Shown here in pieces: positions 46,205-55,257 of a DNA stretch of 64,000 bases. The DNA comes from Leuconostoc inhae (lineage in GTDB: Bacteria > Bacillota > Bacilli > Lactobacillales > Lactobacillaceae): positions 34,636-98,635 of the forward strand of contig NZ_BPKW01000009.1 in assembly GCF_019656015.1 (NCBI RefSeq), read 5' to 3'. Made by a program: the position numbers and the translations under genes. The notes beneath the pieces were generated by a model. That model worked only from the letters and a program-made list of their open reading frames with translations, did no database searches and was not told the DNA's origin. Position 1 is the first letter of the stretch, and each line of letters opens with the position of its first letter.

Positions 46205-46310
46205 TGCAACTGAACTGAACTCCCTGAGTTGGAGAAAATCAAACTCAGAGGTTTTGTTATGTTTTCAAAAGAGGTCCAAATAGAAGCTATTTCTTTAAAC
46301 TTTAATTATT
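46205..46310 (+). pseudogene. Relic of an IS3-type insertion sequence (start of transposase OrfA)
   Basis: A hairpin CTGAGTT/AACTCAG (46224-46248) and AGAGG precede ATG 46259 reading MFSKEVQIEAISLN, which resembles the N-terminus of IS3-family OrfA proteins (FSKEVK.EAV). After about 15 codons the similarity stops and the frame runs into low-complexity sequence and TGA near 46369. No OrfB or second end was seen. The family call is tentative because the piece is short. Confidence 0.4.
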
Positions 46311-46614
46311 TTTTAAGCAGATGTAAAGCGTTTGCTTTTTTTGTGCAAAAAAAATTAAGACACGATTGAGTGTTTTCAATTCATTAAAATAAAAATTGTA
46401 AAGAAACTGTTATATTAATGCTTATGCAGTATTGAGCATGTTAATCAGATAATAACAGCTGGTAAGATAGCATTTGCGATAATACTTACAAAAAATAATG
46501 AATAAATACTTGATGATCTATAAAGGTGAATAACAGTGAAAAAACTGTCGTTACTGGTAATATACCTAAGTAAATAGGTTAATCATAATGTCTATTTATA
46601 CATAGAACAGGTGT
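46311..46614. other. AT-rich gap without a convincing gene
   Basis: Very AT-rich. A small GCTTT-type hairpin with T-run (46324-46342) could be a terminator. An SD-like AAAGGTG (46522-46528) precedes GTG 46536 reading MKKLSLLVIYLSK then TAG at 46575, which looks like the start of a signal peptide and may be a decayed gene. Nothing else can be supported. Confidence 0.4.
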
Positions 46615-46685
46615 TTGACATCTACCCCCTAAAACGCGCATAATTCTAAATACAGCCATACAACTGATGTGAATTAATTATCATA
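46615..46685 (+). promoter_or_regulatory. nrdD promoter with possible Rex/FNR-like operator
   Basis: -35 TTGACA (46615-46620), 18 nt, -10 CATAAT (46639-46644). TGTGAATTAATTATCATA (46668-46685) is an imperfect palindrome about 16-33 nt into the transcript, similar to Rex-type sites, and would suit redox or anaerobic control. No canonical NrdR box was recognised. Confidence 0.45.
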
Positions 46686-46727
46686 ACACGCATATTATTT
46701 TGTATAGAATAAGGGGAATCCATATAC

Positions 46728-48869
46728 ATGAACACAATTAATTTAGTCACAACAATTACGAAAAAATCTGGTGAGGCAGTACAATTTCGACCATACAAAA
46801 TTGCACTTGTTCTTGAATCACTTGATATTGAGAGGGATGATTATGAAGCGATTATGACCAGTGTGATGGCCATAGCAGAACAACCTAATGTGACCACACA
46901 AATAATTTATCAAACGATTCTAACGCAATTAGAAACACGTTCACCCAAGGCTGCTGAAGCTTTTCAAGCAAGGCATATGTCAAATGAGCAAGCATGGTTA
47001 CAGGCGATCAATCCAGAAAATAAGCTTAAATCATTAATCAATCAAGATGATAAAACAATGCATGAAAATGCTAACAAAGATTCACATGTGTTCAATACAT
47101 TTCGCGATTTAACTGCTGGTATGATTGGTAAGTCTAAAGGTTTGACGATGATGCCCGAAAGTGTCGCAAAAGCACATTTAAGAGGCGATATTCATTGGCA
47201 TGATTTAGATTACACGCCTCTTGGACCAATGACGAACTGCTGTTTGGTCGATTTTGATTATATGTTTAAATCTGGGTATACAATGGGTAATGCGCAAGTT
47301 GAACCACCAAAGTCAATTGGTACGGCAACCGCTCAAATGGCGCAAATTATAGCCAATGTGGCATCATCTCAGTATGGTGGCACATCAATTAACCGTGCAG
47401 ATGAATTATTGGCACCGTATGCCGAGATGAATTATCAAAAACATCTTAAGGATGCCAACACGTATGTTCAAACAGATAAGCGCCAAGATTACGCAGACAA
47501 TGCCACAAAAAAAGACATTTATGATGCGATGCAGGCGTTAGAGTATGAAATTAATACACTTGCTTCAGCGCAAGGTCAAACGCCTTTCACAACGCTTGGT
47601 TTTGGTTTAGGAACAAATTGGATTGAACGAGAAATTCAAAAGGCGATATTCGACATACGAATAAAAGGTATTGGACCCAATCATAGAACAGCTATTTTTC
47701 CAAAACTAGTCTTTTCATTGAAACGCGGTGTGAATATGACTACTGAAGATCCTAATTACGATATTAAAAAATTAGCCATTGAATGTGCTTCAAAACGAAT
47801 GTATCCTGATGTGTTAAATTACGAAAAAATTGTGGCACTAACTGGCTCATTCAAAGCACCAATGGGATGTCGTTCATTTCTACAAGGTTGGCAAAATGAG
47901 CAAGGCGTTGAAGTCAATGAGGGACGGATGAACCTTGGTGTTGTAACGCTCAATGTGCCGCGTATTGCCTTGCAATCACATGGCAGTAGAGAACAATTTT
48001 GGAACATATTAGATGAGCGATTAGCCTTGGCGAAGCAGGCATTAAAATTTAAACTTGCTAGAACAAAAGAAGCCATTCCTGAAAACGCGCCAATTTTATA
48101 TAAAAATGGCGCGTTTGGTAAGATGCTTGGTGATGATGACGACGTTGATACCCTGTTTAAAAACGGACGTGCGACACTGTCTTTGGGTTATATTGGCTTA
48201 TATGAAGTAGGGACTTATTTCTTCGGCCCAAAGTGGGAAAGTAATAAAGAAGCGCATGATTTCACAGTTGAAATTGTACGACGATTACATACTGCTTGCC
48301 AAGAGTGGGAGGCAGAAGATGGTTATCACTATTCTGTCTATTCAACACCTGCTGAATCGTTAACTGATCGCTTTTGTGAACTCGATAAAGCACGGTTTGG
48401 TGCGATTCCTGATATCACGGATAAGGATTACTATACGAATTCATTTCATTATGATGTACGTAAGCATCCAAATCCATTTGAAAAGTTATTGTTTGAGGAA
48501 GCTTATCCAAAATATGCGAGTGGCGGTTTTATTCATTATTGTGAATATCCAAACTTACGTCAAAATCCAGCGGCTCTTGAGGCAGTTTGGAATTTTGCTT
48601 ATGATCATGTAGGCTATTTGGGGACCAATACACCAATTGATAAATGCTTTAAATGTGGTTTTGAAGGTGATTTTAAACCGACAGCACGCGGATTTTGTTG
48701 TCCTGAGTGTGGTAATCACGATCCAGAAACGTGTGATGTGGTTAAAAGAACTTGTGGTTACCTCGGTAATCCACAGGCCCGTCCAATGATTCATGGCCGT
48801 CATGTTGAAATTGCGTCGCGTGTGAAGAATATGTCACAATCGGAGGTTGCTCAAACACATGTCAAGTAA
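46728..48869 (+). CDS. nrdD: Anaerobic ribonucleoside-triphosphate reductase
   Basis: 713 residues, class III reductase. N-terminal ATP-cone (KKSGEAVQFRPYKIALVLESL), the ten-stranded barrel with DIHWHDLDYTPLGPMTNCCLVD and APMGCRSFLQGW, C-terminal zinc site C-x2-C...C-x2-C (CFKCGFEGDFKPTARGFCCPEC), and the glycyl-radical segment VKRTCGYLGNPQARP near residue 672-686. Makes dNTPs from NTPs without oxygen, activated by NrdG. SD AAGGGG 11 nt upstream. nrdG overlaps its 3' end. Confidence 0.97.
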   Translation: MNTINLVTTITKKSGEAVQFRPYKIALVLESLDIERDDYEAIMTSVMAIAEQPNVTTQIIYQTILTQLETRSPKAAEAFQARHMSNEQAWLQAINPENKLKSLINQDDKTMHENANKDSHVFNTFRDLTAGMIGKSKGLTMMPESVAKAHLRGDIHWHDLDYTPLGPMTNCCLVDFDYMFKSGYTMGNAQVEPPKSIGTATAQMAQIIANVASSQYGGTSINRADELLAPYAEMNYQKHLKDANTYVQTDKRQDYADNATKKDIYDAMQALEYEINTLASAQGQTPFTTLGFGLGTNWIEREIQKAIFDIRIKGIGPNHRTAIFPKLVFSLKRGVNMTTEDPNYDIKKLAIECASKRMYPDVLNYEKIVALTGSFKAPMGCRSFLQGWQNEQGVEVNEGRMNLGVVTLNVPRIALQSHGSREQFWNILDERLALAKQALKFKLARTKEAIPENAPILYKNGAFGKMLGDDDDVDTLFKNGRATLSLGYIGLYEVGTYFFGPKWESNKEAHDFTVEIVRRLHTACQEWEAEDGYHYSVYSTPAESLTDRFCELDKARFGAIPDITDKDYYTNSFHYDVRKHPNPFEKLLFEEAYPKYASGGFIHYCEYPNLRQNPAALEAVWNFAYDHVGYLGTNTPIDKCFKCGFEGDFKPTARGFCCPECGNHDPETCDVVKRTCGYLGNPQARPMIHGRHVEIASRVKNMSQSEVAQTHVK

Positions 48870-49446
48870 GTTAGCTAATGGTATCACAGTGCCAGAAAGT
48901 AAAGAATGGCAGTCAGATGATTTGTCACTTAATTATGTGGCTGATTATAAGCCTTTCATTATGGTCGATGGCCCAGGTGTACGGTGTTCAATATATTTAT
49001 CTGGTTGTAAATTTTTGTGCCCAGGTTGCTATAATGTGGTTGCTCAAAATTTTCATTACGGTACTGAATATACACAAGAATTGGAAGACCAAATCATTGC
49101 TGATTTAAGTCATTCCTACGTACAAGGACTGACGTTATTGGGTGGCGAGCCGTTTTTAAATACAGCAGTAGCATTAAAATTAACACGACGCATACGCGCT
49201 GAATTTGGTGATACAAAAGATATTTGGTCTTGGACTGGTTACACATGGGATGAATTAATGGCCGAAACGGCCGACAAAAAGGCATTATTGCAAGAAATTG
49301 ATGTTTTAGTTGATGGTCGCTTTGTTCAGGCATTGATGAACTTAAAGCTGCGATTTAAAGGATCATCTAATCAACGAATCATTGATGTGCCCGCATCATT
49401 AGCAACAAAAGAAGTTGTCTTGTGGACGGATGAGTATGAAAATTGA
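48859..49446 (+). CDS. nrdG: Anaerobic ribonucleotide reductase activating protein
   Basis: About 195 residues, radical SAM activase that creates the NrdD glycyl radical. The FeS motif is CKFLCPGCYN (C-x3-C-x2-C), preceded by VDGPGVRCSIYLSGC and followed by LTLLGGEPF. The ATG at 48859 overlaps the nrdD stop by 11 nt with CGGAGG 12 nt upstream; a TTG at 48847 abuts the SD and is unlikely. A normal nrdDG operon. Confidence 0.95.
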   Translation: MSSKLANGITVPESKEWQSDDLSLNYVADYKPFIMVDGPGVRCSIYLSGCKFLCPGCYNVVAQNFHYGTEYTQELEDQIIADLSHSYVQGLTLLGGEPFLNTAVALKLTRRIRAEFGDTKDIWSWTGYTWDELMAETADKKALLQEIDVLVDGRFVQALMNLKLRFKGSSNQRIIDVPASLATKEVVLWTDEYEN

Positions 49447-49621
49447 TTTAATCGGTTGCTGTTAAAAAGTGTTTTTTGATATATAATGTTCATTTAATGT
49501 TGTTATATCAAGTCTATCCATAAACAAATGCACGTGTGATGTTTGGACTATTTGCCTATAAATAGGGTATAATATAGTGTTGTGACTTTTTCACACATTG
49601 ATATTTTGTCGGAGGAAAGAC

Positions 49622-50719
49622 ATGACTGAAGATAGCCAAAAAACTGTTTACACACCTACTGATCCACGTGGGTTGAATGAACCGTTCTTACCAGTGTCTA
49701 TTGCTAAACAAATTGATTTGCCTGGAAATGAAAATGTTTCTGGCGCACCATTAAAGGTGAGTGGTAGATATATTACTAAAGAATATGATATGGGTACGTC
49801 GCGTAACGAAAAAATTCAAGCTATCTTGAATCCTTTGAAGTCTAAAAAAGAAAAATTTTGGGGACTTAAGGGCATTTCTTTTGATGTTTTTGAAGGGGAT
49901 GTTGTTGGCGTTATTGGGGTTAATGGCTCTGGAAAGTCAACGTTACTTAACATTTTAAGCGGGGCGCTGATGGAAACATCTGGACGTTTAATTCTTAAAG
50001 GAAAAACATCTCTTTTATCTGTATGGGATGGTTTACGTGACAATTTGACAGGACTAGAAAATATACGTTTAAAATCGTTGATGATGGGACTATCGAACAA
50101 AGAAATTGATAATCAAATTGATGATATCTCAGAGTTCTCTGAATTAGGTAAATTTATCAAGCAACCAGTTAAAAATTATTCATCAGGCATGCGTTCAAAG
50201 CTAGGTTTTGCAATCGCGGTGCATCAAAATCCTGATATTATGATTATTGACGAGGCATTGTCAGTTGGTGATCAAACATTTACGCGTAAAGCATTGAACA
50301 AAATGAAAGAGTTCAAAGCAGCCGGCAAGACAATTTTCTTTGTCTCACATGCCTTGGGTCAAATAGAAGAATTTACAGATAAAACAATGTGGATTCAATA
50401 TGGCGAATTGCGTGCATACGGTGATACAGAAACCATTTTACAAGAGTACAAGGACTGGACTAAGTGGTACAACCAGTTAGATGATGATGTTAAAAAATCA
50501 TATGTGGCTGCACGTAAGCAAGCACAAAATGATTTTAATCGAACACAACTAACCGAGCGTATTGTAGAAGATAACCATTTATCAGATGCCGATAAGAAAA
50601 AAATTATGCGTGATAACTCGGTCGGTGGTCGATTGACCTGGTGGAATTGGCTACTATTAATAGCTGGAACAGGAATCTTTGCTTATGCAGTTTATCTTTA
50701 TGTGTATTTGGGACGGTAA
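49622..50719 (+). CDS. tagH: Teichoic acid / polysaccharide ABC exporter ATP-binding protein (TagH type)
   Basis: About 365 residues from ATG 49622, 3-4 nt after GGAGGAAA. A long N-terminal leader (~75 residues) precedes the ATPase: Walker A GVNGSGKST, signature YSSGMRSKLGFAIAV, Walker B IMIIDEALSVGD, switch His in FFVSHALGQ. The C-terminus extends into a charged region and ends in one membrane helix (WWNWLLLIAGTGIFAYAVYL), resembling TagH rather than RfbE. Together with TagG exports lipid-linked wall polymer. Upstream TTGTGA/TCACAC repeats (49579-49596) form a small leader hairpin. Confidence 0.9.
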   Translation: MTEDSQKTVYTPTDPRGLNEPFLPVSIAKQIDLPGNENVSGAPLKVSGRYITKEYDMGTSRNEKIQAILNPLKSKKEKFWGLKGISFDVFEGDVVGVIGVNGSGKSTLLNILSGALMETSGRLILKGKTSLLSVWDGLRDNLTGLENIRLKSLMMGLSNKEIDNQIDDISEFSELGKFIKQPVKNYSSGMRSKLGFAIAVHQNPDIMIIDEALSVGDQTFTRKALNKMKEFKAAGKTIFFVSHALGQIEEFTDKTMWIQYGELRAYGDTETILQEYKDWTKWYNQLDDDVKKSYVAARKQAQNDFNRTQLTERIVEDNHLSDADKKKIMRDNSVGGRLTWWNWLLLIAGTGIFAYAVYLYVYLGR

Positions 50720-50726
50720 TTAAATT

Positions 50727-51542
50727 ATGAGAGAAATTTGGCTTGTGCTACGGGAGCAAATAAAATACTTCCCCGTCATGCTACGTTTGGCTCGCTATGA
50801 AACTCGCGCCAAATACAAAGACCATTCACTTGGCGTTTTGTGGGATGTGATTAACCCAGTGATGCAAATTGCAACGTACTGGTTAGTTTTTGGAATTGGC
50901 TTACGTCAAGGTGGTACAACAAATGGGGTACCTTATGTTGGCTGGCTAGTTATTGGACAGGCAACTTGGTTATTTTTGAACACATCATTTATGGATGCGA
51001 CTTGGAGTATTCGAAATAATGTGCGACAAGTTTCAAAGATGAATTTTCCTATCAGTATTATGCCAACTGTGCGAACATGGATTAACGTGATTCCTTTTGC
51101 TATTACATTGGCTGTTGGTGTCTTAATAGCTGTTGGCTCAGGTGTGCAGTTAACAATGCATGCGTTCCAATTTGTCTATTATTTCTTAGCCATGCTTGCA
51201 TTTTTGCATGCATTAGGCATATTTAATGCAACAATAACAGTATTATTTCCAGATTATCAACAATTAATCCAAACGATTATGCGATTTGTATTCTGGTTCT
51301 CTGGGGCTGTTATTGACATTGCAGCCAAGTTAGGACCAGATCATGCACGAATCGGTCGTATGATTGAGTTGAATCCTTTCTACTATTTGATTTCGGGTGT
51401 CCGTGATTCATTTTTGAGCACGGGTTGGATATGGGATCACCCATCGCAAAATCTTGCTTTCTGGATGTTTGTACTGGTGGTCTTACTTCTCGGATCGCAT
51501 CTGCATTTAAAGTTCCGCGCTTACTTTGCGGATCTTGTTTAG
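50727..51542 (+). CDS. tagG: Teichoic acid / polysaccharide ABC exporter permease (TagG type)
   Basis: 271 residues of the ABC-2 transporter family with six membrane helices. RYETRAKYKDHSLGVLWDVINPVMQI near the N-terminus and the late ELNPFYYLISGVRDSFLS are characteristic of polysaccharide and teichoic acid exporters. It follows tagH by 7 nt. The next gene, a polymer synthase, begins 72 nt later behind a GC-rich hairpin. Confidence 0.92.
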   Translation: MREIWLVLREQIKYFPVMLRLARYETRAKYKDHSLGVLWDVINPVMQIATYWLVFGIGLRQGGTTNGVPYVGWLVIGQATWLFLNTSFMDATWSIRNNVRQVSKMNFPISIMPTVRTWINVIPFAITLAVGVLIAVGSGVQLTMHAFQFVYYFLAMLAFLHALGIFNATITVLFPDYQQLIQTIMRFVFWFSGAVIDIAAKLGPDHARIGRMIELNPFYYLISGVRDSFLSTGWIWDHPSQNLAFWMFVLVVLLLGSHLHLKFRAYFADLV

Positions 51543-51552
51543 AATAAAGTAA

Positions 51553-51583
51553 AAGGGGTGTGGGCGTCTGCTCGCCCCCTCTT
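51553..51583 (+). repeat. GC-rich hairpin between tagG and the polymer synthase
   Basis: GTGGGCG-TCTGCT-CGCCCCC with AAAGG / CTCTTT outside, weakly T-rich after it. Could be a partial terminator or an mRNA processing/stability hairpin. Confidence 0.4.
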
Positions 51584-51614
51584 TGCGTACATAATTGATA
51601 TAGGAGTTTTAACC

Positions 51615-54600
51615 ATGACTGAACAAATTATCCACATACCAAAAAATATTGATGAACCAGTAACTGTCGTGAATAAAAGTAACCGTGCGGTTACCACATT
51701 AAGTGTGATTGTACCAATGTATAATGTGGCATTATTTTTGGAAGAGGCTTTGGATTCATTATTACGTCAAGGTATTAATGATGAACTACAAGTTATTTTG
51801 ATTGATGATGGCTCAAAAGATGATACGCCGGCATTAGCACAAGAATATGTTGATCAATATCCGAATATTTTTGAGCTTTATTTATTTGAAAATGGTGGTT
51901 TAGGAGCTGCACGTAATCGTGGTACTAATTTAGCGGTTGGTGAGTATGTCACATATGTCGATCCAGATGATATTGTTGTTGATGACTCTTATGCTAAAAT
52001 GCTTAAAATCATTAGTAAAACAGGTAGTGATGTTATTGGTGGCGCTGTACGTCGTTTTAACAGTACGGGAAAGCAGTGGACCTCTACAGTACATGATAAA
52101 GCTTATCATGATAGTTATGAAGCTGTAACATTAAAAAGTCACCCTGAGTTAATTTGGGACACAACTGCCTGGAATAAAGTATATCGCCTTGATTTTATTC
52201 ATCATTATAGCTTGTATTTTCCTGAAAAAATGTTGTATGAAGATATGCCAATGGTGGTGCCGATGTACTCATTAGCGAAAACAATTGATGTTTTTGATGA
52301 AGTTATGTATCTTTGGCGAGAACGTGATGAGGGAACACCATCTATTACTCAGTTAACTGCTCAAAAGAATAACTTTACTGATCGTGTAAAGGGTATGAAG
52401 ATGATCCTGAGCAGTTTGGTTAAGTATGATGCACCACAAAATGCGCAAAATGAGCAATTGAATAAAATGCTTAATTTTGATTTACGTTTACCTTTTACTT
52501 ACGAAAAATATTTAGCACTTGATGATGAATACAAAGATACAATTTATGAACAGGTAAAGGGCTTTTTAGAATTATTAACACCTCCCCAGTTTAATCAAGC
52601 ACATTTTTGGTATAGAGCATTGTATACTGTTTGGCTTAATCAACCTAAGGATATTGTACAAATTGCTATTGAAAAATTTGCCAAGTATGAGTTTCATATA
52701 AAATTTGATCAAAAGACTGGTACTTTTACTAGCAGTTATCAGGATGAATTTCATTTTGAATTACCTACTTTTCAATCGGACTTTGAATCATTTACTCGAT
52801 TGCATTGTGTCGAAGAAGAAGATAAAAATCTTGTCTTAGTAGGGCATTTATTTTATCGTTATATGGATTTACCCAGTCGTGATTTAATTTCCAATTTACA
52901 AGTTGAACTTGTAGACAAAAATGGAGATGTGTTAATTCATTCCAATGGAACAGCTGATATGGCGTATGATCCAGATGGAACAGCAAAGTGGGGATTTGAT
53001 AACACTCAAAGTCGTAGAGAACAACCAGCACATAATTTTGATATTTCACAATATCGCATTAAAATACCATTTACTGAGTTGACTTTATTAAATGAAGTTG
53101 CATATGTAAAACTTAAGCTGTCTATTTATGGTCGTAACTTAGAAGTGCTGATCAGTGAACCCCTACCTGGCGATGAGCCAAGACCAGAGGGATTTGTTAT
53201 CGATGAAGGATTTTTACTAACTTCTTATTCATCAGATTGGCGACTTCGTTTAAATTATTTAGAAAATGCACCAATAATTGATAAATCTGTTTGGTCGGGA
53301 AATAATTACCATTGGACTATTAAGAATGCTAAAAAGCATGTTTTCATCTTCAATCCACTAAACAAAGAGACTCGTGAACTCATAAAACAGGATAATCAAT
53401 ATTCGTTGTCAAAGAAAGATATTAAATACCTTGGGACTCCTGGTGGTTCAGGACAAGTCTGGTGGCAATTTATGACAACTAATGATATTGAAAAATCCGA
53501 CTCTTTTGAATTAGTTCGTATGGCGGCACCTGTGATTGCTGAACCTCATACAATAAACAAAAACATGTCCATATTACATGTTTCAAATCATGTTGCCACT
53601 TTAGCAATTTCCTGGCAATATCCAGTAGTAGCATCAGCTGAAGTAAATGAGAACGATGTCACAATTAAATATTGGTTAGACGGGTGGGCGCGTTTCGCCA
53701 CGAGTTCTAAAATTAGTTTTACTCAAGATAAATTAACTAATGAGTATATGGCTAAAAAAATTGAAGGGGGTCTATATAAACCTAGTTTATGGGAAGTAAC
53801 AATACCATTGGAATATGGTTTATATGGTGAAAATACATTACTCCACCCAGAGGTTAATTTAAAGTTTCTCTATCGAAAAAGCTTTACGATGCCGCTACGT
53901 TGGGGAAAGTCAAAATTCAATATTTTTCGTAAAGATTACAAAATTGGAAAACTGACCTGGTATTTTGGTTCTGATGATAAAGAGGAACATCGCGTTGTAA
54001 CACTACGTCAGCGTAATAATCGTGACGGTTTTGGAACGATTAGTGAAAAAGTAACATTCTGGCAAGAAGAGTATCAAAATTTTCTCAAGAAACCTATTTT
54101 GGAAAAAACAATTATGTACTCATCATACTGGGGTCAAAACTTTAACGATAATCCACGAGCGCTTTATGAATACATTCAAAAAAATCATCCAGGTTATCAA
54201 CATATTGCTGTATACTCTAGTATCTTACAAAATATTGAACTTCCTGACGTTACTGCAGTTTTAACTGGCACTAAGGAGTATTGGTATTATTTAGCTCGTG
54301 CAAAGTATTTTGTTAACAACGTTAACTTTGAGGGAAAAGAGCGTGTTAAACGACCTGAACAGGTAGAAATACAAACAATGCACGGGACACCATTAAAAAA
54401 GATGGGATTTAATGTATTGCAGGACTGGACATCGGCATCCTATGAGCAATATTTGCAAAAAAATCGTAACTGGGATTATTTAACAGTTCCAAGTGATTAT
54501 GTTGCAAGTATTGCTGATAATGCCTATCGTCATCAAGCAAAAGTACTTAAAACAGGATATGCACGTAATGATGAATTGTTTGTTAGAAATAACTTAATTG

Positions 54601-55166
54601 AAATTAAGCGTATTAAAAATAAAATGAATATTCCAGTTGATAAAAAAATAATTTTGTATGCTCCGACTTGGCGTAAGCAGTCTGAAACCAAGTTGGGTAT
54701 AGATTTTGATTTAATGTATCAATCCTTGAATGATAATGTACTTATGCTTGTTCGTCCGCATCATTTAAGTGGAAACATCAATATTCCCATTAAGTACGCA
54801 GATAAAATCGTTTTATCAGATAGTTTATTTTCAATTGAAGATTATTATTTAATTAGTGATGTGATGATCACAGATTATTCTTCAGTTATGTTTGATTATG
54901 CATTATTAAACAAGCCGATGGTTTTTTTCACGTATGATTTTGAAAGCTATGTCAGCTCACGTGGCTTGAATTTTGATTTTAAAAATGATGCACCAGGACC
55001 TATTGTTTATAATCAGAGAGAGTTAGAAACTATTTTACAAAATTCTGATCAGATTAAACAAAATTATGCAAAAAAAATCACAGCATTTAATAAAAAATTT
55101 ATACAATATGATGATGGGCATGCATCCGAAAAAATTTTTAATTCAGTTTTTGAAGATAATGATTAA
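51615..55166 (+). CDS. Large bifunctional glycosyltransferase (GT2) / CDP-glycerol glycerophosphotransferase
   Basis: About 1183 residues from ATG 51615 (AGGAG upstream; earlier in-frame starts lack an SD). Residues 28-280 are a GT-A fold family 2 glycosyltransferase: LSVIVPMYN, LIDDGSKDD (62-70) and YVDPDD (114-119). Residues ~830-1180 are a TagF/TarF-like CDP-glycerol:polyol glycerophosphotransferase with QTMHGTPLKKMG (~920), LYAPTWRK (~1013) and ITDYSSVMFDYALLNKP (~1085). The ~500-residue centre is unassigned, beta-rich by composition. No signal peptide or membrane helix: a cytosolic, membrane-peripheral synthase. It probably builds and decorates a glycerol-phosphate polymer exported by TagGH. 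Confidence 0.88.
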   Translation: MTEQIIHIPKNIDEPVTVVNKSNRAVTTLSVIVPMYNVALFLEEALDSLLRQGINDELQVILIDDGSKDDTPALAQEYVDQYPNIFELYLFENGGLGAARNRGTNLAVGEYVTYVDPDDIVVDDSYAKMLKIISKTGSDVIGGAVRRFNSTGKQWTSTVHDKAYHDSYEAVTLKSHPELIWDTTAWNKVYRLDFIHHYSLYFPEKMLYEDMPMVVPMYSLAKTIDVFDEVMYLWRERDEGTPSITQLTAQKNNFTDRVKGMKMILSSLVKYDAPQNAQNEQLNKMLNFDLRLPFTYEKYLALDDEYKDTIYEQVKGFLELLTPPQFNQAHFWYRALYTVWLNQPKDIVQIAIEKFAKYEFHIKFDQKTGTFTSSYQDEFHFELPTFQSDFESFTRLHCVEEEDKNLVLVGHLFYRYMDLPSRDLISNLQVELVDKNGDVLIHSNGTADMAYDPDGTAKWGFDNTQSRREQPAHNFDISQYRIKIPFTELTLLNEVAYVKLKLSIYGRNLEVLISEPLPGDEPRPEGFVIDEGFLLTSYSSDWRLRLNYLENAPIIDKSVWSGNNYHWTIKNAKKHVFIFNPLNKETRELIKQDNQYSLSKKDIKYLGTPGGSGQVWWQFMTTNDIEKSDSFELVRMAAPVIAEPHTINKNMSILHVSNHVATLAISWQYPVVASAEVNENDVTIKYWLDGWARFATSSKISFTQDKLTNEYMAKKIEGGLYKPSLWEVTIPLEYGLYGENTLLHPEVNLKFLYRKSFTMPLRWGKSKFNIFRKDYKIGKLTWYFGSDDKEEHRVVTLRQRNNRDGFGTISEKVTFWQEEYQNFLKKPILEKTIMYSSYWGQNFNDNPRALYEYIQKNHPGYQHIAVYSSILQNIELPDVTAVLTGTKEYWYYLARAKYFVNNVNFEGKERVKRPEQVEIQTMHGTPLKKMGFNVLQDWTSASYEQYLQKNRNWDYLTVPSDYVASIADNAYRHQAKVLKTGYARNDELFVRNNLIEIKRIKNKMNIPVDKKIILYAPTWRKQSETKLGIDFDLMYQSLNDNVLMLVRPHHLSGNINIPIKYADKIVLSDSLFSIEDYYLISDVMITDYSSVMFDYALLNKPMVFFTYDFESYVSSRGLNFDFKNDAPGPIVYNQRELETILQNSDQIKQNYAKKITAFNKKFIQYDDGHASEKIFNSVFEDND

Positions 55167-55257
55167 TTCTAAAAAAGCTTATGAAATAAATATTAGTATT
55201 CATTATGTATAAAACATAGTTATTTGAAAATGATTATTGGACAGAGGAAAATGTAAT

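Noticed and set aside
49579..49596. TTGTGA-N5-TCACAC as a Rex operator before tagH
   Set aside because: The spacing is one base short of the Rex consensus and the gene has no redox link; more likely a small leader hairpin.
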